Shown: piece after piece, positions 12,040 through 23,600 of the stretch
How positions within the stretch are numbered: position 1 is the stretch's first letter
How the letters are laid out: every line of letters begins with the position of its first letter
Assembly (NCBI GenBank): GCA_002943765.1
Contig: PQWQ01000008.1
Coordinates: 1,922,001-1,986,000, forward strand
Length of the DNA: 64,000 nt
Direction of reading: 5' to 3'
DNA from: Psoroptes ovis
Lineage: Eukaryota; Arthropoda; Arachnida; Sarcoptiformes; Psoroptidae
Notes under the pieces: model-generated
Seen by the model: the letters and a program-made list of their open reading frames with translations, nothing else
Told to the model about the DNA's origin: nothing
The model's database searches: none
Translations under genes and position numbers: made by a program

Positions 12040-14705
12040 ATGTTGTTTCAATTGAACAATAACAACGTTGACGCTGATAATGGTAATCATCAAGCGACCA
12101 TCGTAGAGTCGACTAGTATCGAAAATCAATTGATCATAAATGAGCCGATATCATCAAATATATCATTGATCATAATGATTTCGTTATTGATTCTATTTCT
12201 GTTGTTATTATTACACATGGTTATGGCAAAAATTTTCAAATTCAATTATCGTTTCAAGAGTTTATTGTTATTTCGAAAATATTTTCACATTTCGAATGTG
12301 ACCACCAGTAACAGCAATAATAGCAGCCGAGATGATACATCATTTTGTTGGTGTTGTTTGAAAAATGGTAAACGTAATGGTGGTAAATCATCATCATCAT
12401 TGTTAAATTCGAATATCCTAACATCAAACAAAGAACGTATTTCGAAAGAATTGGTTAAATCATTTTCATTTAATGAAAATGAAAATAATTTAAATGATTT
12501 ATATTTGAATACACCAATGATGATGAATAATGATGATGAAGAAGATGAAACTGAAGACCATATGATTGGCGATAATCATATGATTTTAAGCAATGACCCG
12601 AATGATGAATATGAAGGTATTGATGATGATGATGGTGTTCCAACAACAGTCAACGATTTAATGATGATTCAATCATCGAATCGTATGAAATCAATGAACA
12701 ATCATCACCATAACAACAGCAGACATGATGATTATTATTTGATATCAAAATTGAATGAATGTCTTAGTGAAACAAATCACTGGTTCGATCTCCGACAACA
12801 ACAGCAACAAGAAGATATCGGTTATAATGAAAATGAACGACTAATACGACAACATCAACGTCAACAGCCACGTATATCATCGTTATCACTATCATCAGCA
12901 ACATCACATTCAACATCGACAACGTTATCATCTTGTGGTAACCGATTTCAACGGCAACAAAGCGTTTGTTCAGCTAATGATGATCCTAACGATCAGAATT
13001 TATATAATCATAGAAATTCAATAACAAACACTGCTAATAATAATAATTCACGTGCACGTAATCTATTGAAACAGCAAGCCATTTATACATCGATTGCTTT
13101 GAAAAATAATACCAAAGCATTTGAAATGTATTTAATGAATGATGATACGAAACTTTGTTTGAAAAATAATAATCAAACAACAAACAATGATTTAATATCA
13201 TTAGCTGAAAAAGGTAAAATTGGTAAACAAACATCGACTGATGGCTCAATATCAAGTGATAATGGTAATAATAATAATGAAGATGCTATCATTGCACTTG
13301 CTAATAATCATAATCATAATAATAATCGAAATTCGAATAGTAATAAGCGAAAATTACTCAAATATTGTCTCAGAAATAATATCAGTAATGAAACAACTGA
13401 TTCAACAAATTCACAACTATCAACAACAGCAGCAGCAAACATGCAACAAAATAATAATAAATATCAATCATTACAAAATTATTATGATTTGAATTGTGAT
13501 GAATCCGATACCAGTGGTACACAATCATCAAACTTACCAAATGATTATTCACCAAATTCAACATTGAATCGTGATGATAATACGAACGGAAACAACGCAA
13601 TGAAAAATGGAAGATTAGAAATAAGTTTTGCATATGATGCACCAAGTAAAAAGCTATATGTAACTGTGATTCAAGTTGATGATTTACCACCACATAGAGA
13701 TAATAATATGATGATGCAGCAGCAGCATCAATCACCGCAGCAACAAACAAACAACAGTCAAATATATGTTAAAATAGTTTTATCCACCACTAATTCAATG
13801 AATCCGGCAACAAATAATTCAACAAATAATATGAATATGAAAAAACAAAAATATCGTACAAAAATGAAACCAATTTATTGTCCAATATTTGATGAAACAT
13901 TCATTTTCAATCGTATTAATCCGAATGAAATACAAAATCTTTATCTTTATTTTCGACTATTTTCGATTGGCTTCACAAGGAAAAATTACCTACTTGGTGA
14001 ATGTCAATTATCATTCGCTATGATTAGGCCACAACAGCAAGAAACTAAATTATGGTTTACACTTGAAATGCCAATCAAACGGAATCGGGTAAATTTTGAT
14101 AATTAAATTGAAGATTTTCATTGATTTTAATACTTGATTTCATTCAGCTGCTTGATATTGAAACGTCAAGCTTGGCTCGAACCGATAGTTTATCATCACA
14201 TTCATTACAAATGACCAGTTCACCAGAATTATTATTGAGTCTTGCATATAATGGTACAACTGGCCGCTTGACTGTGACAATGATCAAAGGTTTGAATTTT
14301 CTTTGAATTCAAAAAATTCTGAATTATCATTTGATTCATTCATTCATTGAATTAGGAAGTCAATTTCGAAGCTTATCAACACGGACGCCGGATACTTACA
14401 TTAAAATATTGTTAGTATCACAAAGTGGTAATGAAATGGCACGTGGTAAAACACATGTATGCCGTGCACAACCGAATCCATTGTTTCGTGAAACATTTGT
14501 ATTTCAAGTTGCACTTTTCCAGCTACCAGATGTAACTTTGATGATATTTGTTTATAATAAACGCAGTATAAAACGTAAAGAATTAATTGGATGGATTTCA
14601 CTTGGCTATAATAGCAGTGGTGATGAAGAATTATCACATTGGAATGATATGCGTGATAATAAAGGTGAACAAGTACCACGATGGCATGTATTACATGAAC
14701 CATGA
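12040..14705 (+). CDS. Syt14: synaptotagmin-14/16-like protein, 846 aa
   Basis: Exons are join(12040..14088, 14148..14289, 14356..14705), 2541 nt. One membrane segment lies at residues about 41-63 (SLIIMISLLILFLLLLLHMV). A long low-complexity Asn/Asp/Ser-rich linker follows to about residue 520. Two C2 domains come next: C2A about 525-680 (GRLEISFAYDAPSKKLYVTV) and C2B about 703-835, ending KRKELIGWISLG ... NSSGDEELSHW ... RWHVLHEP, the hallmark C terminus of the Syt14/16 branch. Calcium-binding loop aspartates are missing (RLFSIGFTRKN in C2A, VYNKRSIKRK in C2B), so it should act in membrane trafficking without calcium sensing. The linker is far longer than in most relatives. It converges with Girdin. 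Confidence 0.93.
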
Positions 14706-15666
14706 TTTTTGATAATGGTGATTTATTGATTATTATGTACATTGCCCGAATCTGGTACATTGTTTTTGGGCGAGAAAAATCACTGAAGAAAAAAAAATCT
14801 GAAATTGGAATTCAGATCAATCAAAATGTGATTGAGGAAAATTTTCAGATGAAATCATATCTGCACATCATTTTATATGAATGCATTTTGACGAAACAAC
14901 AAAAACAAAAAATTTCACCATGAATTTACATTTCATTGAGACGTGTGTGTGTGTGTTTGTGTGTTTTTGGTAAAATTTTTAAAAAATTTCCATGCATTTT
15001 TCTTTCTTTTGTCTCCATGAAAAAAAAATGCCCAAAATTTTTCAATATCTTCAATATTTTATTATATACAACCATCAAACAAAAACTTATATCGCACATT
15101 ACTAATCAAAAAAAAATCAACCACAGTTAGCAAGCAAATCATATATATTTTGAATTGTTCATTTATAGAAATTTATTTAAAAGATTTATCTAAAAGAAAA
15201 GATTATTTACATCTTCTTTTACTCTCTCTCTCTCTTTTACAGATGAAATTTATCAAACGTTATTTAATTATTTTATTTAATGAATGTTTATGAATATATT
15301 TTCAAAGCAAAGCAAAACAAAAAAAAGTTATCAATTTTTTCTCTTTTTTTTTGATTTTCAGAAATTATATTATATTGAAAGTTATATATATTTGAAAAAT
15401 TAAAAACAAAAGAAAAATTTATTAATAAAAATTCTAAAATATATTTATGTTGGCAAAATAAAAAATAATACAAATATATTAATTAATTTACAAATAATGG
15501 CTTCATAAAAAAAATTACACATTTGACTCTAATAAGTGGAAAATAATCTCGATAAATAAGAGTTAAAGATCGGGAAAAAAAGTTGCACGGAATAAATTCG
15601 TATTCCAAGAATTGGAAAAATTTTGATTTCTCACTCACCAATATATGAGTGATTTTTCAATGAAAA
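14706..15666. other. shared 3' region of convergent Syt14 and Girdin
   Basis: This 961-bp A+T-rich interval lies between two stops facing each other, so it should hold both 3' untranslated regions. It contains a short GT microsatellite (about 14943-14956), a CT run near 15221-15234 and many A/T homopolymers. No gene was seen. Confidence 0.55.
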
Positions 15667-18600
15667 TCAAACACAACCATATTCATACCAAATTGAATTT
15701 GATCCATTATTGTTGTTGTTATTATTTGAAGATTGATCTTGCTGTTGCTGCTGATGATGATCAATTGATGATATTTCATTTTTGTTTGTATTTGTCGACA
15801 ATGATGTGGTCGTCGTTGAAGCTGCTGGAGTCAATGATGATGACGATGTTTGTTCTGGATTCGTTACTGTTGTAACCACTGTTTCAGTCATTGTTGAATT
15901 AGGATTTGAATTGTTATTCATTATTTGTATACTAATATTATTATTATTGCCATTATTATCATTATTGGTCAATTGTAAACCACTATTTGACGATGAAGAT
16001 AATGATTGAATACTTGTACTATCATTCGTAATTGTAATTCTGGAACGTATATTATTATTGGTAGCTGCATTCGTATTCGAAATATTCTGATTACTGGAAA
16101 TATTTTTGATCAAAATTGAATTATTACCACCACTAATATTATTACATAATTGAAGATTATCACGATCAATTATAATCGAATCACTGGGATTCGTACTATG
16201 ATTATGATTCACTAATGGTATTGTCGGTGTGGATGTTGCCGATGTCGATGAAGATGATGAATTATCAGAATGAAATGATAATGGTGACATCGGGTTTATA
16301 CGTTGTTGATTAGTGCTTCGCACACTACGAATAATCGATTGTTGCTGTGATTGAACAAGATAATTATGTTTATTATTGTTGATCGGCGGTGATTGATTAT
16401 GTAAAATTTTCGATGGATAATTAGCGGTTGCTGTGGAATGATCACTATTTTTACGCATTAAATTACCATAGTTGACACTGTTACTTTTGAATGAACCTCT
16501 CATAAAATAATTATTACTATTATTTGGACCGTTATTCACAGATGAAGATGGTATCGTAGTCGATGATATTGTCGAAATTGATCGAGCAACCGTAAACGGT
16601 TGTGTTGATGTTATGTGTAATTTTGAAAATGATGTATTATCATTATATGTATGTTTACTATTATTACTGGTTTGTTGTTGTTGTTGATTATTACTGTATC
16701 TACTTGATGATATATTGATTGACATTTTATTTTCTACGGGTGAAATTTCAACGCTATTATTACTGGCAGGTATTGGATATCGCATCGGTGAATTTCTAGG
16801 TGGTATTCGCGGTAATGAAGCTGAAGAATGACTGGCTAAAAGTTTTCGATCCTTTAAAAAGTGAAAATAAGAATTAAAATTGATTCCAATTGACTTAAGA
16901 TCGGAAAAATCGAACCTTTTCATTATTTATTGAATATTGTTTCAATAATGAAGTGGAAGACGATGAATTGAGTTTCCCGGAATTGTCCAAAGGAAATTTA
17001 TTTGAATTCAAAGACTTCATTGATTGTTGTTGATTCATGGTCATTGATGGTGATTCAGATTCCCATAATAGACCATAAATTGAATCATCAACAATACGAT
17101 ATTTGTTTGATTGTTTAAAAACAGCTGAGTTTTCTGTAACATTCATATCTGAATTACTTTTACAATTATCATTGTTCGATACACGAGACCAATTTTTTTC
17201 AAATGATAAATCATATTCTTTAAACATTTTTTCCAGGCGTTCTTTTTTCATAATTAAATCATTCAATTTATCTTTGATCACTGAATCATTATAATTATTC
17301 ATTAGATTTGTTGCGGATGTTGGCGATGTATTACTGTTATTGTTATAACAAAGCTCAATCAATAGATCATTATATTGTTTTAGCAAATTATTTGTTTGTA
17401 TTGACAGATTTCTACGTTGATATTCTAATGTTTGATTAATCATTGCAACCATTTCACAATAATTCGACAGTTTTGATACTTCAACATTCAAAATATTCAT
17501 ACGATCTTTACAATCATTTGTTTCACCTTGTAGTTCAGTATGTTTGAGCTTTAAATCATTATTATCTGTACGTAATTTTTTATAAATATTTTGCAACATT
17601 TTATGTTCATTTTTCAGCCGTTTGTATTCATCATTCAATTGTTCATATTCTTCATTATTCGTAGCGTCATTTGATTGCTTGTCATTCATATTTATATCGG
17701 TATTATTATCATTATTTACATTACAATTATGTGTTTCGATTTCTTGGCGTAGCTGTTTCAATTCTTTTTCATTGGCTGCTAATAATTCTTCATAATTTTT
17801 TATTTGTGAATTTAGCCTTTCTTCCATTGTTTTATTTTCATATTTCAATTTTTTATACGATTGTTTCAGTTGCCCGTGTATTTTGGTCAAATTTTCATAG
17901 TCCACTGCAAGAAAATAATGGTTTTTAATAAGTTTTCCGAAAGATATCAGACAAAGTACACACTTACCTGTCAGCTGTTGATGTATTTCTTGTAGTGATT
18001 CATTATCATTGATCAATAATCGATGTGCAGTTTCATATTCATCACATTTTAGTTTTAATTTTTCAATCGAATCCTGGATTTGTACCATTTGTTCTTGTAA
18101 TTCAATTGTTTGATTTTCTAAGAGACTATTTTGTGATTTAAGAAGACTATTTTCCACCTCTAATTTTGCTTGTTGTTTTTTCAATTCGCTGATTATCGTC
18201 GATAATTTTGTTTCCATTTCAGCCAAATCATTTTTCATTTGTAATTGTTGTCGTAATTGTTCATTTTCATTTTCTAATTTCATAATATTTTGTCGAAATT
18301 CATTTAATGAATAATCAATCGATTTATGAATATCATTTGTATCATCCAAATTTAATTGTTTACGCAATGAATTAATAAGATTTTGCATTTCTTCATTATT
18401 ATTTTTCAAATCAGATAATCGTTGATTTAATTCGGTAATTTGTTTATCTTTTTCATAGGAATATTTATCAATTAATGTTCGTATTATTTCATCAATTTTC
18501 AATGATATTTGCCCGTTGTTTATACTATCATTTATCAGTGTTTGTATATCATCTCCATCGATATTATCATTTTCATTATCGGATAATTGTTTAAGAGTAT

Positions 18601-21600
18601 CGATAATTTTGGCAAATTCATCGGAAAATTTTTCAATTTTCAACTTTTCATCGATCAATTCTTTCTGTAATGTTATCAGCGTAATTCGTTGAACATTTGC
18701 ATTGTTTTGTAAATCTTTATTCTCTTTTTCCAATTCTTTTAATTTCGATTGAACATGGCTATGTTGTTCAATATCTTTCGTCATTTGAGCGATTTGTCGA
18801 TCATAATCGGATAATTTGGCTGTTTGATCATCTAATAATTCATCTTTTGTTTCCAGCGATTGTTTAAGGCGATTGATTTCTTTTTCCAATGATTTATTTG
18901 TTTGTTGTAAACGTTGTTTATCAGTTTCCAAATTGCTGATTTCAATTTCAATATTATTCATTTTTTTCAACGATAATCGTAATGAATCAATGTTGTTGAT
19001 CAGTTTTTCATTTTCACTACGTATCGATTGCATTTCTGATTCATATTCGACGAGTTTTTTCACTTTAGATTCAAGCAATCGCTGCTGTTTTTGCAAATCT
19101 TGATTCAATTGTTGGTTACTTTTATCTAATGAATCATATTTTGCTTGTAATTCATTCAATTGTTGCCGATATTCGATGTTTTCTTTTTCCGATTGCAGTT
19201 TTTCTTGTTCCATTGATTTGGAATGTACGAAATTCATATTTATATTACTCAGCCATTGCTTTATTTGACTTAATTTTTCAATTTTACTTTTACCAACATT
19301 CGCTAAAGAATCATCGTCGTCATTAATATTCGTTGATTGATCAGAATTGTGATTGTTCAACGAAATAATATCTAAATTGGTGAAAAATTTCATCACAGCA
19401 TCAATTTCAATGTAATTATTTTGATAATTTTCAATAATTGATTGTTGTTTTTTATTTTCATGTTCAAGCTTCAACAGCCGCTTGGATGTATCTTGATTTA
19501 TTTGATCCAACAATGATAGACCACCATTTTGAAGGGTATTCTTTTCGATAATCATTTCATTGCTTAGCCGTATTTGTTGTTGCAGATCATTCAATTCTTG
19601 TTGTACACGTTTAAGCTCATCATTTGTGGATTTTTTATCCACACGTAAATGCTCAATTTCATCCAACAATCGTTCAATTTGATTTTTATCTAATTCACAT
19701 TGTAATGATAATTCATTATTTGTGGTGGTTAATTTCAATAATTTCTCTTCTAATTCAGGTATTTTTTCCATACGTTTCCGGCTAAGCTCAAGTTGATCTT
19801 CTAACATTGTTTTTGTTTCCGTTAGGATTTGATTATCATCACGTAATTCTTCGATACGTGTTTTACAATAATCAAGCTCATTGATTTTTTCACGATATTT
19901 TTGAATTTCGGATTCTAATCGATCAATTTTACGACAACGTTCATTGAGGACATCGATTTCATCACGATATGCTTTAGCTGTTCTTGCTTCTTGTGTCAGC
20001 TCAAGATTATCATGTTTTAATTTCGTATAAAATTCTTTATTTTGCTCGATAATTTCTTTCAATTCAATAATTATTTCATTTTTTTCTTCTAGCTCTTGTT
20101 GTAGCCGTCGTAATTTTGATTTACAATCAGCCAATTCAACTAAATAATGAGATTTTTGATCACAATTTACAATCATTGATGATTGATTATTATTACTACA
20201 ATTATTATTATTATTAAATAGACTAGATTGTTGTTGATGATTTTGATGATGATCATTTGTAATTTGATTAATTTGTAGTGTTAACTGTAATACTTCACAT
20301 GTCAAATCAATGACACGTTGATATAATTCATTACGTTCACATGTTAAACGTTTAATTAATTTAACAAATGCAATGTATAGGCGGTCTTTTTCTTGTAAAT
20401 CTTCAGGTGGCAGGCTCCATTCAGAACATAAAAATACTGATTCAGGATTATCCGTTATGTATTGTATACATTCAACAATTGAATGCTGTATTGAAATATC
20501 TAATTGTTTAATTTTTTCAATAAACAATTCTTTATGTTCACATTGTACTGCACACCCTAATATTAATAATATTAATACTTGTAAATCATCATAATTTGTT
20601 GATTGATTCAGCCATGATAATGATGATGATGATGATTGATTATCGATTATGGTGCTGTTATTGTAACCGGTATGATTGAATAATAGTGACAGAATATTAT
20701 CATCACTATGATGCAAGGATGATGAAGATGTAATGGAAGATGCCAGTGATGATAATAGCAGTGAATCATGGCTATTGTTTATGTCTTCAAGTAGATTATT
20801 TTTTTGTTGTTGCTGTTGTTGTTGTTGTTGTTGAAGGCAATTATTGTTGATTTGATTATTATTGATATTATTCGTGGAGGAATATTGTAATGCAATACGT
20901 GTAACATCAGGTAAACGTATCACTAATAATTGTTCGAGAATATTTTTATAAAAATTTTGAACATTTTGTAGAAGGATGTTTAAATTTTTTATACGATCTT
21001 TAACCAATAATAATTCATGATTAATCGATATTGTTGATTGTGTTGTCGTTGTTGTCAATGAATCATGCAATGAATATAATGGATTTTGATCACTGAAATT
21101 GAAAGATAAAATTAAATAAATCTGATTCGAATCGAATCAATCCAACACTTACATTTGTAGCCATGCTTTATTTAAATAAATACCTTGACATAGATCATTA
21201 TACGAATTGCAACTGTTATCATCCAATATTGTTTTAAGCTGTATGGATTAAAATAATAAACGTGAGAAATTTCAATTTAATCAAATTCAAAATAATCCTT
21301 AGGTGTAAATGCAGAAGCACAATTTTTAATCTGTGTAAACACATGAATATTGGATGAATATTTGAAAATATAAACAAATAAAAATAAACAGCTAAATCAT
21401 GGCATGACTTTGAATCAAATGACCTATGAGATTTCAAAAACTAATTCAAAAAACAAATTGATTTGTCATTATCATTGTTCGAATCGTGTTTAATCTAATT
21501 TTCAGGCGGATTAACTGTGTATTTTACTAATTTCTCTCAATCACATGATCAGCTAATCAAGGAGACTGGAAGAAAGGGTAACACATTTAAAGTAGGGGAA

Positions 21601-22044
21601 ACTGAAGGATTATTGAAATGTTTCATTTTTTTTAAAGAAAGGGTTTAGAGTTTCAGGGGTTTTCAGAGGTTTTTCAGAAGGTAATTCGAAGGTTTTCAAA
21701 GGTTTTCAGTGATTTAAAGGATTTAAAAGGTGTCTGGAAGGATTTTTCAAAAGGTTTTTTGACCAGCATAATGTTCATTTGAATTAAAACAATTTATTCA
21801 AACGAAATGAATGAATATAATTAAAACTTGATTTTCACTGGATTATTTTTAGCTTTGTTTATTTATTTTCATTTGTTTATTTATATTTTGAAATATTTAT
21901 GTATTTTAAAATTTCCATATTTCCACCATTATTATTTTGAATTTAAAAATAATTTTCAATATTTTACACACTTACCCATATGACCAATGGACTTTGCATA
22001 AAACTTGTTCGTGATTGTTGCTGGTGTTGTTGTATGCTTAACAT
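15667..22044 (-). CDS. Girdin: Girdin/Daple (CCDC88) HOOK and coiled-coil protein, 1817 aa
   Basis: Exons are complement(15667..16851, 16916..17904, 17968..21092, 21153..21238, 21976..22044), 5454 nt. The N terminus is a HOOK domain: SPLVIW, then the diagnostic LGCAVQCEHKELFIEKIKQL and the following helix (about residues 1-230). About residues 360-1330 are almost continuous coiled coil. The last about 400 residues are Ser/Asn-rich and end WYEYGCV; GCV is the PDZ-binding tail known from Daple, which binds Dishevelled. CCDC88 proteins link actin, microtubules and trimeric G-protein or Wnt signalling. A Gln run lies at about residues 142-152. Intron 17905-17967 is 63 nt and has no stop, so intron retention would insert 21 residues. 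The donor of intron 16852-16915 (GTTCGA) is weak but frame and sequence support it. Confidence 0.95.
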
Positions 22045-22217
22045 TGTTTATTATTTATTTGATAGTTAATCACATTCAACGAACATTGATTGGTGTTTTG
22101 ATTGAATTTAGTTGTAAATACAAAGATTTATCAATGGTTTATTATTGATTTGATTTGTTTTAAATGTTGAAATGTATTTGTTTGTGTTATATGATATATT
22201 TGATTTGATTTTTGTTG

Positions 22218-22249
22218 TTTATATTAATTCATTTTTGAATTAATATAAA
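22218..22249. repeat. perfect 14-bp inverted repeat, 4-nt loop
   Basis: Arms TTTATATTAATTCA and TGAATTAATATAAA flank TTTT about 175 bp upstream of the Girdin start codon, probably within its promoter or leader. It could form a hairpin on either strand. It is A+T-rich, so chance contributes. Confidence 0.7.
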
Positions 22250-23075
22250 GGCCATGTTTGTTTGATTATACATTTCATATCAATAATTTCAAATAAAAAG
22301 GCATGATAATAATACAAAGGCACACAATTTACTTATAAATATCAATGGAATTTATCATTCGAATAGAATTAATTGATTGTTAATTGATTAATCATCATCA
22401 AAATTAATTGATTGATGAACAATTGATTATATTCGTTGAATTCAAATGTAGAACAAACAAACAATATACTAATCATTGTATATATTATTCATTCATTATT
22501 TAATTTTTATCAATGAATTGGTATTATTATTAGTTTAATGAATAACACTTTTCTACCATATATATTTCATTGGATATCATTGTTGATATCATATCTGAAC
22601 AATAATAATCATTGATTTATCGTCATTATTTCGGATAAAATAACACAAAATAAACACAAAATTGATAAATATTTTCACATATCAAAAACAAACAAAAACA
22701 AAACAAAATAAATACAAAATTTGAAAACAAAATCATTGATATTTTCATAAGAAAACAATTGTTTTCAATCAGAAATCTATTCGGTGCAAAAAAAAAACAA
22801 TGAAAATCTGTCGATTCTTGTCGATTTTATTTGTTTCTTGTTTGAAATATCTTCAGGCAGCTTACAGACAACAAAATACAGCCAAAACAAATGGTAAACA
22901 ACAACTAACCGCAGTTTGCGCTTGTTATTATGTGTCCAATATGTATGTATGTATAGCCTTGCACGAAATACATACGCGAACAGTTCGAAACGAACGAAAC
23001 GAACAAAAACAAAACAAAAACAACGACCGAACAAAGATTCGAAATGAAAAAAAAAATGGAAAAAAGATTCGATTC

Positions 23076-23095
23076 ATTCTGCGCATGCGCAGAAT
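23076..23095. promoter_or_regulatory. palindromic NRF-1-type site
   Basis: ATTCTGCGCATGCGCAGAAT is a perfect 20-bp palindrome whose core TGCGCATGCGCA equals the full NRF-1 (erect wing in flies) consensus YGCGCAYGCGCR. CpG-dense sequence is rare in this A+T-rich DNA. It sits about 1 kb upstream of Girdin on the minus strand and 2.7 kb upstream of MCFD2 on the plus strand; the target gene is unclear. Confidence 0.45.
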
Positions 23096-23164
23096 CGAAT
23101 TTTTTTTTCTGAATGAAATTTGTTGAATGAATCAAATCAAACAAACAGACACAATGAATGGACA

Positions 23165-23600
23165 GCGTATACGATTCGAATGTTTTTTCTGGTTTTTTTT
23201 CGGTTCATTTTGATTGGTTCGCTACTTGCTCTTCAACTCTTTGCTCTTCGTCTCTTCACCTCTTTTTATTGCTCATTGCACTCCCTCTTCCTCCTCCTCC
23301 TCCTCCTCTCCCTCTTTTTGATCAAAATGAAACACATTTCACTGTTGCAAAAACTCATTTTGCTCCTCATTTTTTTTTTTTTTTTTGATGACTCATCACA
23401 ATTCTTGTCGTTCATCATCACGGCTTTTGTTTTTTTATTGTTTTTGTTTCACTTTAATTGGTCGGTTTTTTTCATTCTCTCATACCCTTCTTCCTCTTTT
23501 TCTTCCTCCTCCTCCTCATCATTGTTTACACTCCTCATTACGAGCAACAAGCATTGACTTAAACTCATCCTCCTCCTCCTCCTCAATTTTTGATTACACT
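23165..23600. repeat. pyrimidine-rich low-complexity tract
   Basis: Over about 430 bp the plus strand is strongly enriched in C and T, with CCTCCTCCTCC runs at about 23288-23312, 23502-23520 and 23568-23583 and T runs of up to 17. Such strand-asymmetric sequence can be a microsatellite expansion zone or form triplex DNA. Confidence 0.65.

Noticed and set aside
13382..13750. Minus-strand 122-aa frame opposite Syt14
   Set aside because: Shadow of the Asn/Gln-rich linker and the start of C2A.
22800..23126. 108-aa plus-strand frame beginning with a hydrophobic stretch
   Set aside because: It becomes a Lys/Arg/Asn-rich low-complexity chain that runs into the NRF-1-like palindrome, with no splice or family support.
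23120..23557. 145-aa very hydrophobic frame resembling a membrane protein
   Set aside because: It is a by-product of the T/C-rich tract, where codons TTT, CTC and TCC are forced; no recognisable topology or family.
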